A stretch of 64,000 bases of DNA from Ramlibacter sp. (lineage in GTDB: Bacteria > Pseudomonadota > Gammaproteobacteria > Burkholderiales > Burkholderiaceae_C). The position numbers and the translations under genes are program-made. The stretch spans positions 1 through 64,000 of the forward strand of contig JADJPY010000008.1 in assembly GCA_016713005.1 (NCBI GenBank), given 5' to 3'. Numbering within the stretch: the stretch's first letter is position 1; the number at the start of each line of letters is the position of its first letter. Shown here in pieces: positions 8,740 through 12,769 of the stretch. The notes below the pieces were generated by a model that was given only the letters and a program-made list of their open reading frames with translations, ran no database searches and was not told the origin of the DNA.

Positions 8740-9487
8740 GACCGGCCTCCCGGGATGCGGGGGCGCCCGCCCGCGAGGGCGTGGCAGGGGGCCGCGCCAT
8801 GCCGCCCCGGCGTGTGGCCAGCAGCGCCGCCAGCCGCGCTGGGTGGGCGGGCAGCACCAGCGGCTCATCCAGCGGTGGCCCACGCCGCTTGAGGATGCGC
8901 AGCTGCAGCGTGTCGGTGCCCTGCAGCAGCAGGCGAAGCCGCGCGGGCGAGGATTCGTGCTGCGCCGCGGGCGTGCGGAACACCACCAGCAGCCGCCGGT
9001 GCTGCTGCGCGGCCAGGTGCAGCCGGCGCAGCGCATCCGCACGGGCCTGGGGCAGCCAGGCCAGCACGGCCACCCCATCGGCGCAGCGCAGCGCCTGCTC
9101 GGTGGCCCACAGGCCGGCAGCGGGCTGGCCCGCGCGCACCCACAGCAGCCGCCCCGGCGGCAGGCCCTGCGCAGCCAGCGCAGGGCCGAACGGCACCTGC
9201 GGCGCATCCACCAGCACCACCGGCCCGGGCTGCGCCCGCACCAGCTGCGCCAGCGAGGGCAACAGCAACTGCCACACGTGCAGACCGGGCCGGGCCTGCA
9301 GCACCTCCACCAGGCCGTCCAGCGGCCAGCCGCCACCGGGCAACTGCGCGTCCAGCGCGGCGTGGCCGGTGGACACCTGCGCCGACACCGGCGCGCACGC
9401 CTCCCCGCGCCAGACATGGGGCAAGTCATCTGGCAAGGCGGCGGGCAGGCGAACGGGCGTCACAACGGATGAGAAAAGGAGCGTCAA
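8711..9487 (-). CDS. imuA: Translesion synthesis-associated protein ImuA (RecA-like)
   Basis: Up to 258 residues. A RecA-like core runs from T-G-H-A-A-L-D-A-Q-L-P-G-G-G-W-P through the beta-strand P-V-V-L-V-D. The start is unsure: TTG at 9487 lies only 3 bases from the LexA box, while the GTG at 9463 (V-T-P-V-R-L-P) would leave room for a leader; no clear ribosome site precedes either. It is the first gene of imuA-imuB-dnaE2. ImuA interacts with RecA and ImuB in SOS mutagenesis. The 3' end overlaps imuB by 29 bases. Confidence 0.85.
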   Translation of the reverse strand: MTLLFSSVVTPVRLPAALPDDLPHVWRGEACAPVSAQVSTGHAALDAQLPGGGWPLDGLVEVLQARPGLHVWQLLLPSLAQLVRAQPGPVVLVDAPQVPFGPALAAQGLPPGRLLWVRAGQPAAGLWATEQALRCADGVAVLAWLPQARADALRRLHLAAQQHRRLLVVFRTPAAQHESSPARLRLLLQGTDTLQLRILKRRGPPLDEPLVLPAHPARLAALLATRRGGMARPPATPSRAGAPASREAGHALDRAVAT

Positions 9488-9489
9488 AA

Positions 9490-9509
9490 TACTGTTTGTT
9501 TATACAGTA
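9490..9509. promoter_or_regulatory. LexA (SOS) box
   Basis: TACTGT-TTGTTTAT-ACAGTA is a perfect 6+8+6 palindrome that fits the proteobacterial LexA consensus. It lies 3 bases upstream of the longest possible imuA start and should repress the imuA-imuB-dnaE2 operon until DNA damage. Confidence 0.9.
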
Positions 9510-9574
9510 TCATGGCGCACCTTGAAAGCAGCCCCCCCAATAGAGGGCGGGCTTCTTGCCTGCGTGCCCGGGAT

Positions 9575-9940
9575 TCAGCCAGGGGGGTGGCGCATCTGGC
9601 GCAACAACTCGCGCTTGCGGGTGGCGTTGGCCGCGCGCCAGGCCTCGCGAGCCAGTGCCAGGAAGCGCTCTTCGGCTTCGTCGGGGCCGGCGGCTTCGGC
9701 ATGCGCCCCGTCCAGCCAGCCGGCCGGCTGGCCGCACAGGCTTTCGATCTGGCGCGCCAGCTTGTCGCCGATCGGGCGCGACGACTTGATCTGGCTGAGC
9801 ATGCTCGGCGAGACCTGCAGCAGCGCCGCGAACTCCTGCTCCAGGCCCTTGGGCGGCGCGCCTTCGCTGATGCGCTGTTGCAGGAACTGCTGCATGAGCC
9901 AGGCGGTGTTGGAGCGCCGTGCCGTGGTGATGTTGGTCAC
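9575..9940 (-). CDS. Cro/XRE-like HTH regulator
   Basis: About 121 residues from a GTG at 9940 (V-T-N-I-T-T-A-R-R-S-N-T-A-W-L-M-Q-Q-F). A helix-turn-helix of Cro type is visible at about 35-55 (E-F-A-A-L-L-Q-V-S-P-S-M-L-S-Q-I-K), followed by R-P-I-G-D-K-L-A-R-Q-I-E and an Arg/Glu-rich C-terminal helix. An alternative GTG lies four codons upstream at 9955, and the frame stays open further still. It is divergent from a small gene at 10078, and inverted CGTGTTG / CAACACG arms between them may be its operator. Function unknown. Confidence 0.7.
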   Translation of the reverse strand: MTNITTARRSNTAWLMQQFLQQRISEGAPPKGLEQEFAALLQVSPSMLSQIKSSRPIGDKLARQIESLCGQPAGWLDGAHAEAAGPDEAEERFLALAREAWRAANATRKRELLRQMRHPPG

Positions 9941-9972
9941 GTGTTGAATTTCCACAACGTATTTGCAACACG
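9940..9972. promoter_or_regulatory. Inverted repeat between HTH gene and small gene
   Basis: CGTGTTG (9940-9946) and CAACACG (9966-9972) are perfect 7-base arms separated by 19 bases. They overlap the proposed start of the HTH gene. Candidate operator for autoregulation and for control of the divergent small gene; inference only. Confidence 0.4.
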
Positions 9973-9986
9973 GATTGTCGTGTGTG

Positions 9987-10015
9987 TTGACAGCGCAGTA
10001 AAGACTCTTTACAGT
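9987..10015 (+). promoter_or_regulatory. Sigma-70 promoter of the 52-residue gene
   Basis: TTGACA (9987-9992), a 17-base spacer and TACAGT (10010-10015). The -35 is perfect and the -10 matches four of six. Transcription would start near 10022, giving a leader of about 55 bases before the GTG at 10078. Confidence 0.6.
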
Positions 10016-10077
10016 CCAACCCGTCGCAGCCGGATCGTCCGGCAGCAAGACATTTTTCAAGGCCAGCAGGACACATC

Positions 10078-10236
10078 GTGAGAACCGCCAACGCCCCGAA
10101 ACAAAGCCAGTTCCCAACGGGACGGCTTGCGTTCGTGCGCACCCGTGCGTTCACGTCGTTGCCGCAGATTTGCGCGCATGCCCTGGGCATGAATGGCTAT
10201 GAGGATCGACCCCCACCGGGCGAGGAGTGCGTGTAA
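10078..10236 (+). CDS. Small protein, 52 residues, GTG start
   Basis: An open frame from GTG 10078 to TAA 10234-10236. It reads V-R-T-A-N-A-P-K-Q-S-Q-F at the start and ends M-N-G-Y-E-D-R-P-P-P-G-E-E-C-V. Support comes from context: a good sigma-70 promoter upstream (9987-10015), AGGA 8 bases before the GTG, and a strong terminator 28 bases after the stop. The N-terminal half is basic, the C-terminal tail acidic and Pro-rich with a single Cys near the end. No family recognised. It is divergent from an HTH regulator that may control it. Confidence 0.6.
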   Translation: MRTANAPKQSQFPTGRLAFVRTRAFTSLPQICAHALGMNGYEDRPPPGEECV

Positions 10237-10263
10237 GCGCAGCCCTCCACTCTCTGACACCAG

Positions 10264-10301
10264 AGGCCCGGTTTCGAAAGGAACCGGGCCTTTTTGTTTT
10301 T
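10264..10301 (+). terminator. Rho-independent terminator
   Basis: Arms AGGCCCGGTT and AACCGGGCCT form a perfect 10-bp stem with an 8-base loop, followed by T5-G-T5. It ends the transcript of the small gene at 10078-10236. Confidence 0.9.
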
Positions 10302-10382
10302 CCGCGCGGCCATCGAGCCGCCACCGGCACTGTGCCGGATTGTTCGTTAACAACTTGCCGCAAGCGCGCCACCGGTACTGGC

Positions 10383-10398
10383 CGGAGGGCGCCTTGCA
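10383..10398 (+). promoter_or_regulatory. Possible sigma-54 promoter upstream of tRNA array
   Basis: C-GG-AGGGCGCC-TTGCA keeps the GG-N10-GC spacing and the TTGCA -12 box; the -24 box is poor. rtcB operons in other bacteria are driven by sigma-54 with the RtcR activator, which is the only reason to give this weak match attention. No rtcR gene is in the window. Confidence 0.25.
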
Positions 10399-10444
10399 AA
10401 AAAAGAAAAAGCGGATGCGCGGGTGCACAACACCCGCCATCCGC
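10398..10444 (-). terminator. Strong hairpin with U-tract on the minus strand
   Basis: GCGGATG-C-GCGGGTG, loop CACAA, CACCCGC-CATCCGC (10411-10444). On the minus strand it is followed by TTTTTCTTTTTTT, the shape of a Rho-independent terminator, although no minus-strand gene clearly leads into it. On the plus strand it would be a stable hairpin at the 5' end of a transcript starting near 10409. Confidence 0.6.
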
Positions 10445-10593
10445 CACTTCGGGTGTGCCTATGCACCACCGCCAGCCAAGCCCAAGGTCCGGGCCGGCGG
10501 GATGTGCACGGGGTCGCACCCCATGTGCAGCGAGAAAGCCCGTCGGCTCGCCGGCGCTCGCGCATGGACACAGCCGAAGTGGAAATTGGAGAA

Positions 10594-10671
10594 GTCGTGT
10601 TCGTCTAGCTGGCCCAGGACACCGGTCTTTCATACCGGAGATCGCGGGTTCGAGTCCCGCACACGACGCCA
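10594..10671 (+). tRNA. tRNA-Glu (TTC)
   Basis: Acceptor arms GTCGTGT / ACACGAC, anticodon stem CCGGT-CTTTCAT-ACCGG with anticodon TTC, T-arm GCGGG-TTCGAGT-CCCGC, encoded GCCA end. First gene of a ten-tRNA same-strand array. The sequence is well paired and looks functional. Confidence 0.9.
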
Positions 10672-10760
10672 GAACCCAAGCCTTGCCGCGCTCACGCGGC
10701 GGGCGTAAACCGGCCGCAAAGATTGGGCGGCTCCGGAACCCGTCACCGGAAACCTTTTTT

Positions 10761-10836
10761 GCTCCGTTAACTCAGTGGCCAGAGTGCCGGCCTGTCTAGC
10801 CGGAGGCCGCGGGTTCGACTCCCGCACGGGGCGCCA
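10761..10836 (+). tRNA. tRNA-Asp (GTC)
   Basis: Acceptor GCTCCGT / ACGGGGC, anticodon stem-loop CCGGC-CTGTCTA-GCCGG (anticodon GTC), T-loop TTCGACT, encoded CCA. Only one base separates its CCA from the next tRNA. Confidence 0.9.
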
Positions 10837-10837
10837 G

Positions 10838-10925
10838 GGGTTGCGAGCAGCATTGGCGACTGCACCGGAATGTAAATCCGGCGCCCCAAGGGGCTTACGG
10901 GGTTCGACTCCCTGGCAACCCACCA
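10838..10925 (+). tRNA. tRNA-Tyr (GTA)
   Basis: Class II tRNA of 88 bases. Acceptor GGGTTGC / GCAACCC, anticodon loop containing GTA, a long variable arm GCGCCCCAAGGGGCTT and a T-loop TTCGACT, encoded ACCA. Confidence 0.88.
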
Positions 10926-10932
10926 AATTTTT

Positions 10933-11008
10933 GCCCCGTTGGCTCAGTGGCGAGAGCACCGGTCTACGAAACCGGGGGTCGCACGTTCAAGTCGTGCACG
11001 GGGTACCA
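10933..11008 (+). tRNA. tRNA-Arg (ACG)
   Basis: Acceptor GCCCCGT / ACGGGGT with a G-T first pair, anticodon stem-loop CCGGT-CTACGAA-ACCGG (anticodon ACG), T-loop TTCAAGT, encoded ACCA. Confidence 0.88.
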
Positions 11009-11015
11009 GTTTCGT

Positions 11016-11087
11016 TCTCGCGTAGCTCAGTGGCAGAGCAGCGTCTTGATAAGGCGCAGGCCGGTGGATCGTTCCCATCCGCGAGGA
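11016..11087 (+). tRNA. tRNA-Ile (GAT), divergent, no encoded CCA
   Basis: Acceptor TCTCGCG / CGCGAGG, D-arm GCTCAGTGGCAGAGC, anticodon stem-loop GCGTC-TTGATAA-GGCGC (anticodon GAT). The T-loop is ATCGTTC instead of the usual TTCRANY, and the discriminator A is followed by CCC, so no CCA is encoded. It may be a degenerate or specialised tRNA. Confidence 0.75.
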
Positions 11088-11100
11088 CCCGTCAACACAA

Positions 11101-11176
11101 GCCGCGGTAGCTCAGACGGTAGAGCGCAGGACTGAAATTCCTGGCGGCGGAGGTTCAACTCCTCCCCGTGGCACCA
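11101..11176 (+). tRNA. tRNA-Phe (GAA)
   Basis: Acceptor GCCGCGG / CCGTGGC, anticodon stem-loop CAGGA-CTGAAAT-TCCTG (anticodon GAA), T-arm GGAGG-TTCAACT-CCTCC, encoded ACCA. Confidence 0.88.
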
Positions 11177-11206
11177 CTTTTTTCAACCCAACCAAGGAGG
11201 CGCGCC

Positions 11207-11380
11207 ATGCGCAAACAGTCCAAGCTGCGCGTGCTCCGTCCGCGCAACCCCATCGTCCAGGCCCTGGTCCGCCGCATTGCGGGCTTTGCCGTGGGCAGGC
11301 ACCGCGACGCCCGCAAGAACTCGCGCCGCAGCGAGGCGAAAGACCTCGACCAGCGCGTGCGCGAGATCGGCGAATGGTGA
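11207..11380 (+). CDS. Small basic protein inside the tRNA array
   Basis: 57 residues from the ATG at 11207, with AAGGAGG 8 bases upstream, one of the best ribosome sites in the window. The protein begins M-R-K-Q-S-K-L-R-V-L-R-P-R and ends R-V-R-E-I-G-E-W, with about one residue in three Arg or Lys, which suggests nucleic-acid binding. It lies between tRNA-Phe (ends 11176) and tRNA-His (starts 11391), so it would be released from a mixed tRNA/mRNA transcript. I recognise no family. Confidence 0.65.
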   Translation: MRKQSKLRVLRPRNPIVQALVRRIAGFAVGRHRDARKNSRRSEAKDLDQRVREIGEW

Positions 11381-11390
11381 AGCCATTGAT

Positions 11391-11466
11391 GGTGGCCATG
11401 GCGCAGCGGCGGCGCACCGGGTTGTGACCCCGGGGGTCGCGGGTTCGAATCCCGCTGGCCACCCCA
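11391..11466 (+). tRNA. tRNA-His (GTG)
   Basis: Has the extra G at -1 opposite C73, diagnostic for tRNA-His. GTGGCCA / TGGCCAC acceptor, anticodon stem-loop CCGGG-TTGTGAC-CCCGG (anticodon GTG), T-loop TTCGAAT, encoded CCA. Confidence 0.9.
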
Positions 11467-11480
11467 AGACTCCAGACAAC

Positions 11481-11567
11481 TCCCCCGTGGCGGAATTGGC
11501 AGACGCACCGGTCTCAGAAACCGCGGCCCGCACGGGCATGTCCGTTCGACTCGGGCCGGGGGAACCA
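11481..11567 (+). tRNA. tRNA-Leu (CAG)
   Basis: Class II, 87 bases. Acceptor TCCCCCG / CGGGGGA, anticodon loop CTCAGAA (anticodon CAG) with a C-C mismatch at the outer pair of the anticodon stem, variable arm GGCCCGCACGGGC, T-loop TTCGACT, encoded ACCA. Confidence 0.85.
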
Positions 11568-11576
11568 TTTCGATGA

Positions 11577-11652
11577 TGGGGTGTGGTCGAGAGGCCTCAG
11601 ACAGGCGGCTTTGAACCGTCGCACGCTGGTTCGAGTCCAGCCACCCCTGCCA
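11577..11652 (+). tRNA. tRNA-Gln (TTG)
   Basis: TGGGGTG / CACCCCT acceptor: position 72 is T instead of the usual A, so the first pair is a T-T mismatch. Anticodon stem-loop GGCGG-CTTTGAA-CCGTC (anticodon TTG), T-loop TTCGAGT, end GCCA. Followed 30 bases later by the HNH gene. Confidence 0.85.
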
Positions 11653-11682
11653 TTTGATACAGGCCACGAAAGGAGGCCATCC

Positions 11683-12258
11683 ATGCAAGACCAACGACAC
11701 AGCCACGTGCTGCAACTCGACATCCAGGGCACGCCGCAGGCGTGGATCTCGCTCGAGCAGGCGGCGCTTCATGTGGCTGCGGACTCGGTCGCGTGGTCGG
11801 ATGGCCGGGGACCTCTGGCCACGCTGCGCGGTGGCCACAACGTGGCGCGTGGCCGGCAATCCGTGATTGAGGTGCCGCCCATCATCGCGCTGCACGGCGC
11901 CTCGCGGGTCAATCTGTTTGACGTGGTGCCGGCCTTCAGCCGCAGCAAGCTGTTCCGGCGCGACCGGCACACCTGCGCCTACTGCGGCCAGCGTTTCGGC
12001 GAGAACGTGCTGCAGTGCGAGCACATCGTGCCGGCCTCGCGCGGCGGCCGCTGGACCTGGATGAACCTGGTCTCGGCCTGCGGCGCATGCAACGGCCGCA
12101 AGGCCGACCGCACGCCGGAGGAAGCGGGCATGCCGCTCGTGTACCTGCCCTACGTGCCGAGCCGCTACGAAAACTTCCTGCTGGAAGGCCGCGCCATCCG
12201 TGCCGACGTGCACGAGTGGCTGGCGACCCGCCTGCCGAAAGGATCGCGGCTGAACTGA
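11683..12258 (+). CDS. HNH endonuclease within the tRNA array
   Basis: 191 residues from the ATG at 11683, preceded by AAAGGAGG. The C-terminal half is a zinc-type HNH nuclease: C-A-Y-C-G-Q (about 108-113), L-Q-C-E-H-I-V-P-A-S-R-G-G, then W-M-N-L-V-S-A-C-G-A-C-N-G-R-K-A-D with the second Cys pair. The N-terminal hundred residues are not recognised. HNH proteins cut DNA or RNA. Its place between tRNA genes and upstream of a protease and an RNA ligase suggests a role in the island, or a homing-type passenger. Confidence 0.88.
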   Translation: MQDQRHSHVLQLDIQGTPQAWISLEQAALHVAADSVAWSDGRGPLATLRGGHNVARGRQSVIEVPPIIALHGASRVNLFDVVPAFSRSKLFRRDRHTCAYCGQRFGENVLQCEHIVPASRGGRWTWMNLVSACGACNGRKADRTPEEAGMPLVYLPYVPSRYENFLLEGRAIRADVHEWLATRLPKGSRLN

Positions 12259-12290
12259 AGGTTCAGCCGCCAACGAATCTGCCGCGAAAA

Positions 12291-12375
12291 GCAAGACGCT
12301 CACAGGTTGGGGGTAAGACCCCGCCGGTGTGCGGTACCGGGCTGCGCCCGTCGCCGCCGCACATGCCGCTCTTGC
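12291..12375 (+). ncRNA. Structured RNA candidate upstream of the tRNA-like element
   Basis: GCAAGA (12291-12296) pairs with TCTTGC (12370-12375) and encloses two stable hairpins: GGGGT-AAG-ACCCC (12310-12322) and TGTGCGG ... CCGCACA (12328-12363) with an inner CGGGC-TGC-GCCCG. It is not coding in any convincing frame. It could be a processed non-coding RNA of the array or a decayed tRNA; no family recognised. Confidence 0.35.
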
Positions 12376-12394
12376 CGGAAACGGTGGATACCAG

Positions 12395-12451
12395 GGTGCC
12401 GATGGGGATATGCCCTCGACGGCCCGGGTTCGACTCCCGGCGGCACCACCA
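12395..12451 (+). tRNA. tRNA-like element lacking a normal anticodon arm
   Basis: Perfect acceptor GGTGCCG / CGGCACC, discriminator A, encoded CCA, and a good T-arm (CGGG-TTCGACT-CCCG). Between acceptor and T-arm only one short hairpin (GGGG-ATATG-CCCT) fits, so total length is 57 bases. It is either a tRNA that lost an arm or a CCA-bearing decoy. Amino acid identity cannot be assigned. Confidence 0.5.
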
Positions 12452-12521
12452 TTGGATAGCTCATTGGGTAGAGCAGCGAATTTTTAATTCGTCGGTCGCG
12501 GGTTCGAATCCCGCTCCAACT
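12450..12521 (+). tRNA. tRNA-Lys (TTT), degenerate ends
   Basis: D-arm GCTCATTGGGTAGAGC, anticodon stem-loop GCGAA-TTTTTAA-TTCGT (anticodon TTT), T-arm GCGGG-TTCGAAT-CCCGC. The acceptor stem pairs only over its inner 5 bp, there is no encoded CCA, and the 5' end overlaps the CCA of the preceding tRNA-like element, so both cannot be released complete from one transcript. Confidence 0.7.
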
Positions 12522-12769
12522 CGGAGAAATCCAAACCGGTCGAAAGACCATGCCGAACGCGGACCGAAGGCGCAAGCCCGAAGTCCGTCAGCGGCGGCGG
12601 CCCGTGCGCCGGGCAAGCGGGGCTTCGCGTCCACGGACAAGCCGGGCAACCACTCGCAAGAGGCGTTGCCCAGGCGCACCGCGGTACCCGGGCCCAGGCA
12701 TCCGGCGTCCACTGCCGTCCCTGTAACGGCACCTATTCCCCCAAACACGCAACCACCAAGGAGAAGAAC
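12522..12769 (+). other. Leader between tRNA-Lys and the slipin gene
   Basis: 248 bases without a convincing gene. A CGGAC ... GTCCG hairpin lies near 12578-12605. AAGGAG at 12758-12763 is the ribosome site of the slipin gene. No promoter is evident, so transcription may continue from the tRNA array. Confidence 0.4.

Larger units (their letters stand above)
10302..10593. other. 292-base region without a gene, upstream of the tRNA array
   Basis: No convincing coding region. It holds a weak sigma-54-like element (10383-10398), a very strong hairpin (10411-10444) and a further GGGGT-CGC-ACCCC hairpin flanked by two ATGTGCA copies near 10502-10532. These may be leader structures of the tRNA array transcript. 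Confidence 0.5.

Noticed and set aside
10672..10760. Possible extra tRNA between tRNA-Glu and tRNA-Asp
   Set aside because: Only a CCGCG-CTCA-CGCGG hairpin and a short T-run are visible; no T-loop or anticodon arm can be formed.
12395..12451. 3' half of a tmRNA
   Set aside because: There is no tag-peptide frame, pseudoknot series or matching 5' half nearby; the acceptor arms pair locally within 57 bases.
10594..12521. Prophage or integrated element around the tRNA array
   Set aside because: No integrase, transposase, phage structural gene or flanking att-like duplication could be found on either side.
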